This document shows, in pieces, positions 8,995 to 20,584 of a stretch of DNA of 64,000 nt. Position 1 is the first letter of the stretch. Each line of letters starts with the position of its first letter. A model generated the notes under the pieces. The model had not been told where the DNA came from. It worked only from the letters and a program-made list of their open reading frames with translations, and did not search any database. Source of the stretch: Christensenella sp. UBA4626 (GTDB taxonomy: Bacteria; Bacillota; Clostridia; Christensenellales; UBA1242); the NCBI GenBank assembly GCA_002406115.1, contig DHNC01000035.1, positions 62,473-126,472 of the forward strand, given 5' to 3'. The position numbers were made by a program, and so were the translations under genes.

Positions 8995-9330
8995 ATGGAA
9001 GATTGCGTATTTTGTAAGATTAGAAAAGGTGAGTTGCCAAGCACAACTCTTTACAAGGATGATGATTTTATGATTATTAAGGATATCAACCCACAAGCAA
9101 AAGTTCACCTTGTGGCAATCCCAACTGAGCATGTGCCAACTATCGACATGATGACAGATGAGGGCACAGCACTTCTTGGCAAAATTATGGGCAAAATCAG
9201 CCATATGCAAGCCGAACTCGGGCTTAACAATGGTTATCGCCTCATCATCAATCAAGGTGCGGACGCAGGTCAAACAGTTGCTCACGTTCACATCCACATC
9301 CTCGGCGGCGAAAAACTCAAAGAATTCTAA
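8995..9330 (+). CDS. HIT-family nucleotide-binding protein (Hint-like)
   Basis: Small histidine-triad hydrolase of the Hint branch, acting on nucleoside phosphoramidates or similar. The triad is H97-V-H99-I-H101 followed by LGG near the C-terminus. The N-terminal CVFCKI and the ETVLYEDDxFM-like segment are also typical. Length (111) is normal. It has a ribosome site AAGGAGA 6 bp upstream, which can be masked by the leader hairpin, and its own terminator. Confidence 0.92.
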   Translation: MEDCVFCKIRKGELPSTTLYKDDDFMIIKDINPQAKVHLVAIPTEHVPTIDMMTDEGTALLGKIMGKISHMQAELGLNNGYRLIINQGADAGQTVAHVHIHILGGEKLKEF

Positions 9331-9333
9331 TCA

Positions 9334-9367
9334 AAAAACCACCAATATGCTTGGTGGATTTTTTTTG
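9334..9367 (+). terminator. Terminator of the HIT gene
   Basis: Stem CCACCAA/TTGGTGG (9339-9345, 9351-9357) with a 5-nt loop, an A-run before and eight T after. Confidence 0.9.
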
Positions 9368-9455
9368 TGAATACAACAACCAAATATAAGTGTAGAGTTA
9401 TGATAAATAGGGACATTTTCACAAAATGTTATAAATTTTTATTGTATAATAGATA

Positions 9456-9722
9456 CTACTGATTTTCGTGGTCAAACTTAAATTCGCCGATTTCAATCCC
9501 AGTAATAAACGCCAATTTTATATATTTATCATATTCCAAAAAGTGCAAATAATCCCAATGCTCATGCAAGTAAAAACACAAATCATCAACCAAATTTTTA
9601 TTTTGGTCGCATAGCAAATTTTTTATTTTTTCTTTCGTTTCTTGAATGTTTTCGTATTCAAAACTTTCCTTTTCATCAATATTTTTAAAAGTTTTACATT
9701 GTAAAATCAAATCAATAAACAT
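9456..9722 (-). CDS. Small acidic unknown protein divergent from the Xre regulator
   Basis: An 88-residue acidic protein I do not recognise with confidence. It looks helical, with ETKEKIKNLL, then DLCFYLHEHWDYLHFLEYDKYIKLAF and a C-terminal GIEIGEF, faintly like small clostridial DUF6809-type proteins. There is an excellent ribosome site (AAAGGAGG) on the minus strand. Its promoter contains an Xre operator in the spacer, so it is very likely controlled by the neighbouring repressor. A toxin, antirepressor or phage-derived role is possible but unsupported by any motif. Confidence 0.65.
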   Translation of the reverse strand: MFIDLILQCKTFKNIDEKESFEYENIQETKEKIKNLLCDQNKNLVDDLCFYLHEHWDYLHFLEYDKYIKLAFITGIEIGEFKFDHENQ

Positions 9723-9788
9723 TTTCCCTCCTTTTAAATCTTTAGATCAGTAAGCCAATCAATCCTTTACCGATATAATGATAAAAAT

Positions 9789-9844
9789 ATAATAATACCG
9801 AAATATCGGTAAGTCAAACATTTTAACCATAATAATGGTAAAAT
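9789..9844. promoter_or_regulatory. Divergent promoters with Xre operators in both spacers
   Basis: Minus strand: TTGACT (9817-9812), 17-bp spacer, TATTAT (9794-9789). The spacer is filled by the perfect palindrome TACCGAAATATCGGTA (9796-9811). Plus strand: TGG plus TAAAAT (9839-9844), an extended -10 for the xre gene, with the related dyad ACCAT-N4-ATGGT (9826-9839) overlapping it. A half site ACCGATAT lies at 9769-9776. This arrangement fits mutual or auto-repression. Confidence 0.7.
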
Positions 9845-9862
9845 ATTTTAAAGGTGGTTAAA

Positions 9863-10075
9863 ATGGAAGTATTTTCAAAAAGGTTAAGAGAATTACGAAA
9901 GAGTAGAAAAATGTCGCAACAAGAATTGTCTATCAAAACACATATCAGTCAATCAAATATTTCTTCTTATGAACTGGGGCAGAACAAACCAACAATTGAT
10001 GCGATTATTGCATTGTGCAAATTTTTTAATGTCAGTGCGGACTATTTGATTGGTCTATCTGATGATTTAATCTAG
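9863..10075 (+). CDS. Xre/Cro-CI family transcriptional regulator
   Basis: A 70-residue single-domain helix-turn-helix protein: RLRELRKSRKMSQQELSIKTHISQSNISSYELGQ is followed by PTIDAIIALCKFFNVSADYLIGL, the standard five-helix HTH_3 fold without a partner domain. The ATG at 9863 is preferred because AAAGGTGG lies just upstream. A GTG at 9854 would overlap that site. Palindromes on both sides suggest it regulates itself and the divergent gene. Confidence 0.9.
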   Translation: MEVFSKRLRELRKSRKMSQQELSIKTHISQSNISSYELGQNKPTIDAIIALCKFFNVSADYLIGLSDDLI

Positions 10076-10077
10076 CC

Positions 10078-10095
10078 TTACCAATATTTCGGTAA
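10078..10095 (+). promoter_or_regulatory. Downstream Xre operator-like palindrome
   Basis: TTACCAATATTTCGGTAA has the same TTACC/GGTAA arms as the upstream operators and lies 2 bp after the xre stop codon. It may take part in looping or control readthrough. The 160 bp after it hold only AT-rich sequence and a 12-bp palindrome TTTGATATCAAA (10137-10148). Confidence 0.5.
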
Positions 10096-10254
10096 AAGTA
10101 ACCATTGAATTATTGATTGATGTTTTATAAAAATAATTTGATATCAAAGATGAGATTTCAATTTATTTTTGATAAAATCTTTTTGGATTACATCTAATAT
10201 AAATATGAGAAGTTAACAAAGTAAAATAGACAGTAAGGATTTTGTGCGGAAATT

Positions 10255-10295
10255 TTGTCAAAAACATTGACAATGTTGTTATTTTTGCGTATAAT
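10255..10295 (+). promoter_or_regulatory. Consensus sigma-A promoter of rpsU with overlapping inverted repeat
   Basis: TTGACA (10267-10272), 17 bp, TATAAT (10290-10295): a perfect consensus. The -35 box is the right arm of TTGTCAA-N5-TTGACAA (10255-10273) and is also centred in the palindrome AACATTGACAATGTT (10263-10277), so a regulator could bind there. Confidence 0.85.
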
Positions 10296-10333
10296 AATTT
10301 TCAGTTTAGATCTAAAAGTGGGTGAGTAAGGAT

Positions 10334-10522
10334 ATGACAACAATTCGTTGTGGCGAAAATGAATCAATTGAAAGCGCTTTGAAACGTTTCAAACGTAAAT
10401 GTCAAAAAGACGGCATTATTGGTGACTTGAAAAAGAAACAAGAATACGTAAAACCAAGCGTTGCTAAAAAAGAAAAACAAAAAGCAGCACGCAAACGTGC
10501 CATGAAAAAATCTAGATATTAG
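10334..10522 (+). CDS. rpsU: 30S ribosomal protein S21
   Basis: A 62-residue basic protein with the S21 pattern: ENESIESALKRFKRKCQKDGIIGDLKKKQEYVKPS, then a Lys/Arg-rich tail. S21 sits near the 16S rRNA 3' end and helps initiation. The ATG at 10334 matches the family start and has GGTGA 8 bp upstream. A GTG at 10322 would add four residues and is less likely. It is monocistronic, between its own consensus promoter and terminator. Confidence 0.93.
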   Translation: MTTIRCGENESIESALKRFKRKCQKDGIIGDLKKKQEYVKPSVAKKEKQKAARKRAMKKSRY

Positions 10523-10529
10523 GATTTTG

Positions 10530-10558
10530 AAATCACTGGGTCGCCAGTGATTTTTTTT
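10530..10558 (+). terminator. Terminator of rpsU
   Basis: Perfect 10-bp stem AAATCACTGG/CCAGTGATTT with a GTCG loop, running into a tract of eight T. Confidence 0.92.
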
Positions 10559-10846
10559 ACGATAATACATATTGAGAGAGTAGCAAAATAATTTGATTTG
10601 TTATGCAACAAAAAACAAACAACATTCAAAATTGTAGGCAAGGCATATTTGGTCTATCTTTAACCAACTGATTTTGCTATGAGACAAACTAAATGTAAGC
10701 AAACTTTGACTTTTAAATTTCATTTAAAATGTTTGCGTTTGTTTTTTTTGTGTGATATAATCAAAATGTAAAACAAAAAACGATTTGGTTAAAGAATTTT
10801 CAAGGCAAATACCTAGTAAAATTTTTTTTAATCCAAAAGGAGGATT
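10559..10846 (+). promoter_or_regulatory. Intergenic region upstream of pcrA with promoter and operator-like dyad
   Basis: The first ~140 bp show nothing recognisable. At 10699-10736 is an interrupted palindrome: GCAAAC, TTTTAAAT, TTC, ATTTAAAA, GTTTGC. The right arm reaches the weak -35 (TTGCGT, 10733-10738). An extended -10 TGATATAAT (10753-10761) follows 17 bp later. The dyad suggests binding of a dimeric regulator, but none is identifiable. Confidence 0.6.
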
Positions 10847-15099
<4,253 letters not shown>

Positions 15100-15103
15100 C
15101 ATA

Positions 15104-15132
15104 TTGACAATTTGCATTTCCCGTGCAATAAT
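15104..15132 (+). promoter_or_regulatory. Promoter of the 15160 gene
   Basis: TTGACA (15104-15109), 17-bp spacer ending in TGC, then AATAAT (15127-15132). The gene starts 28 bp later behind AAGGAGA. Confidence 0.75.
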
Positions 15133-15159
15133 ACGCACATAAGTTAAGGAGATAAGTTT

Positions 15160-15489
15160 ATGACAAAGAAAACATTTACTTCAAAATTGCCAATGTCAAA
15201 CAAAGTTGCTGTTATTGAAAAGGTTGAGGCATACATCCCAAAAGATTACCGTTTGGAATACAACCACTTTGATGCGGAAGATGTTTTGGTTGTTGATATT
15301 TACCACGAATATAAGGGCTATGCAGCCGAACTTCAATTTTCAGATAAAGGCGTTGAAATTGTAGACCAGCAAGATAAAGACCTTGAAATCCCATTGAATT
15401 CTATCGAAACAATTTGGGTTGGTGAACTTGAAGAAAACTATGGCAAGGCATATGTCAATAGTATAAATCAGACAACTTTCAATATTTAA
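15160..15489 (+). CDS. Unrecognised acidic protein, 109 residues
   Basis: I do not recognise this protein. It begins MTKKTFTSKLPMSNKVAV and appears to be a small alpha/beta domain rich in acidic residues, with VLVVDIYHEYKGY and IETIWVGELEENYG. No signal peptide or membrane segment is visible. It has its own promoter and a good ribosome site (TAAGGAGA), so it is expressed independently of pcrA-ligA and smc. Confidence 0.75.
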   Translation: MTKKTFTSKLPMSNKVAVIEKVEAYIPKDYRLEYNHFDAEDVLVVDIYHEYKGYAAELQFSDKGVEIVDQQDKDLEIPLNSIETIWVGELEENYGKAYVNSINQTTFNI

Positions 15490-15530
15490 TAAACTGAATT
15501 TTAAATAGAAATCATGCTTCATTGTTACAC

Positions 15531-15591
15531 ACAAGCAAGAAAATTGCAGTATACAAGCAATAAAATTGCTGAATGCAAGCAAAAATTCATT
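15531..15591 (+). repeat. Degenerate short tandem repeat
   Basis: Two full units of 22-23 bp (15531, 15553) and a partial third (15576) share CAAGCAA and AAAATTGC. The first two also form small hairpins of the AGCAA/TTGCT type. No function is evident. Confidence 0.5.
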
Positions 15592-15623
15592 AAAATTATG
15601 GCATCTGTTTTGCCGTTAACCTC

Positions 15624-15671
15624 AAAAACACTCTAATTTTGCTTTGAAATTTGAGTGTTTTTTTGTATAAT
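15624..15671 (+). promoter_or_regulatory. Terminator of upstream gene overlapping the smc promoter
   Basis: The stem AAAAACACTC/GAGTGTTTTT, extended by AATTT/AAATT with one mismatch, forms an intrinsic terminator. TTGAAA (15644-15649), which falls in its loop and right arm, with TATAAT (15666-15671) 16 bp later, forms the likely smc promoter. Confidence 0.65.
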
Positions 15672-15699
15672 AATTACACTTGTATACAAATGGGGAAGT

Positions 15700-18600
15700 A
15701 TGATAAATTTTAAAGAGATTGAAATAACCGGCTTCAAATCGTTTGCGGACACAACCCGCATTTCTTTTGACGGCGGTATCACTGCGATCGTAGGGCCAAA
15801 TGGATGCGGCAAATCAAACGTAAGCGACGCCATCCGTTGGGTTCTTGGTGAACAATCCAGCAAAGCATTGCGTGGCAAAAGCATGCAAGACGTTATTTTT
15901 GCCGGCACTGAAAAACGCAAAAAATTGAGTTATTGCGAAGTGTCACTTGTTTTTGACAACACTCAAAAATGGTTTAACATTGATTTGGACGAGGTTACTT
16001 TGACCCGTAAATTATATCGTAGCGGCGAAAGTGATTACATGATAAACAAAAAACCTTGCCGTTTGAAAGATATTCGTGACCTGCTTTACGATAGTGGTGT
16101 GGGTAAGGATGGTTATTCTATCATCGGTCAAGGTAGAGTTGACGAAATCATTCAATCAAAGCCGGAAGATAGGCGTGCAATTTTTGAAGAGGCGGCAGGT
16201 ATCGCAAAATACAAAGCCCGCAAAACCGAAACTGAAAATCGCCTTGTCCGTGTGAGGGATAATTTAAGCAGGGCAAACGACATCATCACCGAAGTTGAGC
16301 GTAGGTTGGGGCCACTTAAACGCCAAAGTGAAGATGCAAAAAAATACCTTGAATATCGTGACCAACTCAAACAAATGGAAATTGATGCTTACGTTTATCA
16401 ATTTGACCATGCAGCACAAACCAAAAATGACATAAATGTCAAATTGCAAGGATATAAGGACAATTTAAATGTTTTGACAAATAGCCTTGAAACCGAGCAA
16501 GCAAAATATGACAAATCCATCAACGAAATTGACCAACTTGACAAACGTTCGGGCGAGTTGCATGACAAACTTCTTGCAGCAAACATCAGTTTGGAAAAAA
16601 GGCAGGGGGACACCCGTCTTTTGAACGAACAAACCCGCTATTTAAAAGAGCAAATAGACCGTTTAACCGCTCAAATTGATAGCCTTAATATGGACATCAA
16701 TCAAAAATCCGCTTTCGTTGGCAACGCCAGCGTGGTTTGCGATGAGGAAAAACAAAAATTGGCAACTCTCAATCATGAGGCTCAGGAACTTAGCCAAAAG
16801 CATTTGACCCTTATCGACGATTTAACAAAAAACGAAACCGAAAAAGAGGAAAATCAACGCAGTTTGATTGATAACCTTGCCAAACTTACCGACATCAAAG
16901 CAAATTTGTCAGCATACATAGCAAAACGTGACGCTATGCTTGAAAATATTAAGAATGACACTGAAAAATTGAACGCTTTGCAGTCCGAGCAATTAACCTT
17001 AACCGGCATCGTCAAAGATTTGACAAAGCAGGTGGAAACACTTGGCAGCACAAAGCAAGAAAAAGAGGCATCAATCGCAAAAATATCCAATCAAATTGAC
17101 AATTTAAGTCAGCAATTGGAAAGTTTGTCAGAGTCTATTTACGCATTAAAGACTGGCATTTCAAACAACACCAATCGCAAGAATATTTTGGCAAATTTGC
17201 AAGCAGATTTTGAAGGCTATCAGTTTGCTGTCAAACGTTTGATGCAGGATAGCAAATCCAATGCAAAACTCAACTCAGCAATCCAAGGCGTTGTTGGCAA
17301 TATTATCTCTGTTGACCCAAAATTTTCAACTGCTATTGAAATTGCTTTGGGCGGCAGCATCCAAAACATCGTCACAAAAGACGAAAATGATGCAAAAACT
17401 TTAATCAGTTATCTTAAAGACGCTCGCTTAGGCAGGGCAACTTTCTTGCCAATAACTGCCATCAAGCCTCGTTATTTGTCCAATCAAGATAGGCAATATC
17501 TCAACACCACAGGCTGTTTGGGTGTGGCAAGTGAACTTGTAAAGACGGAAGCAAAATACAAGTCAGTGATTGAAAGTCTGCTTGGTGCAACCGTCGTTTG
17601 CGACAATTTGGACAACGCCGTATTCTTGGCAAAACGCAGCGGTTATGCTTTCCGTATTGTCACACTGGAAGGCGATTTGTTGTCCCCACAAGGCAGTATG
17701 TCTGGCGGCAGCAAAAAGAGCAATGATAGTTCACTTTTAAGCAAAGAAAATGAGATTAAAGCCCTTGAACAAGATATTGCAAACAAAACCAATGAGTTGC
17801 GTGCCTTGGAAAAGGAATATTTATCTCAAAATGAAAAGGCTGACAAATTTAAAGATTTGATGACAAGCGAAAATGCAAGTTTGCAACAAGTTAGCAGCGA
17901 ATTTTACAGCAAAAATGCACAATTGGAGCATAACAATGCCAAATTGGAGCAATTGAACGAAGATATTTTCACATATCAAAGTCAAATCAAGGTAGCAAGC
18001 AATATTGTTGGCGAATTAAATTCTCAAATCAATTCAATCGACCAAGTTGAGTTGGATTACACAGCGACCCAAGCAAAAGTGGGCGAGTTTAACGAAAACA
18101 ACAAAAATGCTTATGAAGAATTAAAGTTGCGTAGGGATGAGTATCAGGAAGCACTCACTTCTTCCCGCATAAAAATTGCCGCAACGGAAGAAAAGATAAA
18201 GTCGCTTGAAAAAGACATCGAGCAATACACAAACGACATCGCAACAACAAAGCAAACTATCGAGCGTTTGAACAACGAATTGTTAAGTCAAATGCGTGTT
18301 TATGACGAAGCAATAAATTTAAACCGCTCTAAAAACCAAACTTCTGAAATTGACAATCTGAAATCTGAAATCGAGGATTTGACAACAAAAATCAGTCAAT
18401 TTGACGATTTTAAACAGACATTGATGCGTGAGTTGAAAGATTTGGACGATAAAAAGACATCTTTGACAGGCGATATTGCCAAACTCAACAACAAAATTTA
18501 TCAGGAAGAAACCAGACTTCAAAAAGTCGACATCGACATCGAAAATATGCAAGAACGTATTTATGAGGAATACGAACTTACTTACAATGATTGCTTAAAA

Positions 18601-19326
18601 TTAAAGCAAATTGGCGAAGACTTTGATTTGAAGGAAACTTTGATAAAGATAAGCAGAGTTAAAAATTTGATAAACTCACTCGGCTATGTCAATGTAAACG
18701 CAATTGAAGAGTATAAGTCTGAGGGGGCTAGATTTGAGGAAATGTCCTCACAGGTTGAAGACCTCAAAAAGGCGGAAGAGGATGCGGTAAACATCATCAA
18801 AGACTTGTCAAAAGAGATGCTGGATAAATTCAACACAGAATTTTCACAAATTCAAGAAAACTTCACCAAAGTGTTTAAAGAATTGTTCGGCGGCGGCAAC
18901 GCAAGATTGGAAATTTTGCCAAGCGAAGATCCGCTTACTGCCGGCATTGAAATTATCGCTCAACCACCAGGCAAAATGCTGAGCAATATCACGCTTTTGA
19001 GTGGTGGTGAAAAGACCATGACAGCGATTGCAATTTTGTTTGCGATTTTGAAACTTAAACCTATGCCATTCTGCTTCTTGGACGAAATTGAAGCAGCGTT
19101 GGATGATGCAAACATCGAGCGTTATGCGCAATATTTGAAACGTTTCAGTGACGAAACTCAATTTATTGTAATCACTCACCGTAAGCCAACAATGGAAGTT
19201 GTGGACACTTTGTATGGTGTTACAATGGAAGAAAAAGGCGTAAGTAAAATAGTGTCAGTTAAACTTAGCGATGCTGTCAAACTTTCCAGCGAGGAAGCAC
19301 ATAATAAAGAAGAGATAAAAGGTTAA
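15700..19326 (+). CDS. smc: Chromosome segregation SMC ATPase
   Basis: Condensin subunit that organises and segregates the chromosome with ScpAB. The N-terminal Walker A GPNGCGKSN is near residue 32. Two long coiled coils flank the hinge (about residues 505-665). The C-terminal signature LLSGGEKTM is near 1098 and Walker B FLDEIEAALDDAN near 1125. The start at 15700 gives the family N-terminus (MINFKEIEITGFKSF). An earlier in-frame ATG at 15655 lies inside the terminator/promoter and is rejected. Length is 1208 residues. Confidence 0.95.
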   Translation: MINFKEIEITGFKSFADTTRISFDGGITAIVGPNGCGKSNVSDAIRWVLGEQSSKALRGKSMQDVIFAGTEKRKKLSYCEVSLVFDNTQKWFNIDLDEVTLTRKLYRSGESDYMINKKPCRLKDIRDLLYDSGVGKDGYSIIGQGRVDEIIQSKPEDRRAIFEEAAGIAKYKARKTETENRLVRVRDNLSRANDIITEVERRLGPLKRQSEDAKKYLEYRDQLKQMEIDAYVYQFDHAAQTKNDINVKLQGYKDNLNVLTNSLETEQAKYDKSINEIDQLDKRSGELHDKLLAANISLEKRQGDTRLLNEQTRYLKEQIDRLTAQIDSLNMDINQKSAFVGNASVVCDEEKQKLATLNHEAQELSQKHLTLIDDLTKNETEKEENQRSLIDNLAKLTDIKANLSAYIAKRDAMLENIKNDTEKLNALQSEQLTLTGIVKDLTKQVETLGSTKQEKEASIAKISNQIDNLSQQLESLSESIYALKTGISNNTNRKNILANLQADFEGYQFAVKRLMQDSKSNAKLNSAIQGVVGNIISVDPKFSTAIEIALGGSIQNIVTKDENDAKTLISYLKDARLGRATFLPITAIKPRYLSNQDRQYLNTTGCLGVASELVKTEAKYKSVIESLLGATVVCDNLDNAVFLAKRSGYAFRIVTLEGDLLSPQGSMSGGSKKSNDSSLLSKENEIKALEQDIANKTNELRALEKEYLSQNEKADKFKDLMTSENASLQQVSSEFYSKNAQLEHNNAKLEQLNEDIFTYQSQIKVASNIVGELNSQINSIDQVELDYTATQAKVGEFNENNKNAYEELKLRRDEYQEALTSSRIKIAATEEKIKSLEKDIEQYTNDIATTKQTIERLNNELLSQMRVYDEAINLNRSKNQTSEIDNLKSEIEDLTTKISQFDDFKQTLMRELKDLDDKKTSLTGDIAKLNNKIYQEETRLQKVDIDIENMQERIYEEYELTYNDCLKLKQIGEDFDLKETLIKISRVKNLINSLGYVNVNAIEEYKSEGARFEEMSSQVEDLKKAEEDAVNIIKDLSKEMLDKFNTEFSQIQENFTKVFKELFGGGNARLEILPSEDPLTAGIEIIAQPPGKMLSNITLLSGGEKTMTAIAILFAILKLKPMPFCFLDEIEAALDDANIERYAQYLKRFSDETQFIVITHRKPTMEVVDTLYGVTMEEKGVSKIVSVKLSDAVKLSSEEAHNKEEIKG

Positions 19327-19350
19327 ATACACAATATATTGTTGTGTATT
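19326..19350 (+). other. Hairpin between smc and ftsY
   Basis: Perfect 9-bp stem AATACACAA/TTGTGTATT with a 7-nt loop beginning at the smc stop. It lacks a proper T-tract (CCTTTTGC follows), so it may be a weak terminator or an mRNA processing/stability element. Confidence 0.5.
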
Positions 19351-19393
19351 CCTTTTGCTGTCAATAATTATTTAAATTAAAAAAAGGGTCAAA

Positions 19394-20257
19394 ATGGGAA
19401 TATTTAAAAAGTTTTTTGAAAGATTAAAATACGCTTTTAAACGTACAGAATTGGATGATGATTTTTACGACGAGTTGGAATCTATCCTTGTTTCCAGCGA
19501 TATGGGCGTTGAAACTGCAATGGACATTATGGATGAACTTAAAGCGGTTTGCAAAAAGAAATTGATAAAAGACACCGATCGTGCGGAAAAGGAATTGAAA
19601 CAACTTTTGATTGACAAATTGGATGCAGAAAAAGTTAAATTTAATTATCCGCTAATCATCACCGTTGTTGGCGTAAATGGCGTTGGCAAAACCACCACAA
19701 TTGCCAAAATGACAAAGTATTTTCAATCGCAAAAAAAATCGGTCATATTGGCGGCTGGCGACACTTTCCGTGCAGCAGCAACCGAACAACTTAATATGTG
19801 GGCAGATAGGCTTAAAACAAAGATTGTAAAACAGGGCGAAGGGGCAGACAGTGCGTCAGTCGTTTTTGACGCCATTTCAAGTATGAAAGCAAAGAATTTT
19901 GATGTCCTCATCGTCGACACCGCCGGCAGGCTTCACACAAAAACCAACCTTATGAAAGAGTTGGAAAAAATCAACACAATTGTCAATCGTGAATATCCCG
20001 AGGCACAAAAACTCAACCTCATTGTGTTGGATGCTTCAATCGGTCAAAACTCAATTGCTCAAGTCAAGGCTTTTAAGGACAGCGTAAACATCGACGGCAT
20101 TGTGCTTACCAAACTTGACGGAACTGCAAAAGGCGGCGTGGTTTATCCAATCATCAACGACCTTCAAGTTCCAATCATATTCACCGGGTTTGGTGAAGGC
20201 GTGGACGATCTATCCGTCTTTGACGCCGAAAACTTTGTAAACAAAATTTTAATGTAG
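19394..20257 (+). CDS. ftsY: Signal recognition particle receptor FtsY
   Basis: SRP receptor GTPase that docks ribosome-nascent chain complexes at the membrane. The N domain is followed by the G1 loop GVNGVGKTTT near residue 93, then DTFRAAATEQL, DTAGRLHTKTNL, TKLDGTAKGG and FTGFGEGVDDL. It is short (287 residues) with no acidic A domain, as in many Bacillota. Ribosome site AAGGGT. It forms a unit with ylxM and ffh. Confidence 0.95.
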   Translation: MGIFKKFFERLKYAFKRTELDDDFYDELESILVSSDMGVETAMDIMDELKAVCKKKLIKDTDRAEKELKQLLIDKLDAEKVKFNYPLIITVVGVNGVGKTTTIAKMTKYFQSQKKSVILAAGDTFRAAATEQLNMWADRLKTKIVKQGEGADSASVVFDAISSMKAKNFDVLIVDTAGRLHTKTNLMKELEKINTIVNREYPEAQKLNLIVLDASIGQNSIAQVKAFKDSVNIDGIVLTKLDGTAKGGVVYPIINDLQVPIIFTGFGEGVDDLSVFDAENFVNKILM

Positions 20258-20263
20258 GGCTTT

Positions 20264-20584
20264 ATGAATATAGAAGAGAGAGTTAGAGTTGCGGTTTTGG
20301 TTAAATATTATGGCAGGTTGTTGACGGCAAAACAAAGAGATATAATCTCAATGTACGTCGACAATAATCTTTCACTTGCTGAGGTCAGTGAAGAACTTAA
20401 CATTTCCCGCCAAGCGGTTAAAGATGCACTAGATACCGCCTTTTTGTCATTGGAAAAGTATGAAAAAGAATTGAATTTTATTGCAAGAGATTACAAACTT
20501 AAACAGACCATAGAAGACAAACCACTTGCCAGCATTGATATGGCAACAAGGTTGGAAATTTTATCTATTTTGGAGGATAATTAA
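20264..20584 (+). CDS. ylxM: YlxM/p13 helix-turn-helix protein, SRP-associated
   Basis: A 106-residue protein of the UPF0122 family with a sigma-70 region 4-like HTH: LTAKQRDIISMYVDNNLSLAEVSEELNISRQAVKDALDTA. In streptococci YlxM modulates SRP and FtsY activity. It lies between ftsY and ffh with 6 bp and 0 bp gaps, the classic context. Confidence 0.92.
   Translation: MNIEERVRVAVLVKYYGRLLTAKQRDIISMYVDNNLSLAEVSEELNISRQAVKDALDTAFLSLEKYEKELNFIARDYKLKQTIEDKPLASIDMATRLEILSILEDN

Noticed and set aside
15655..15699. 15-residue N-terminal extension of SMC
   Set aside because: It would start inside the terminator and before the -10 box. The family start is at 15700.
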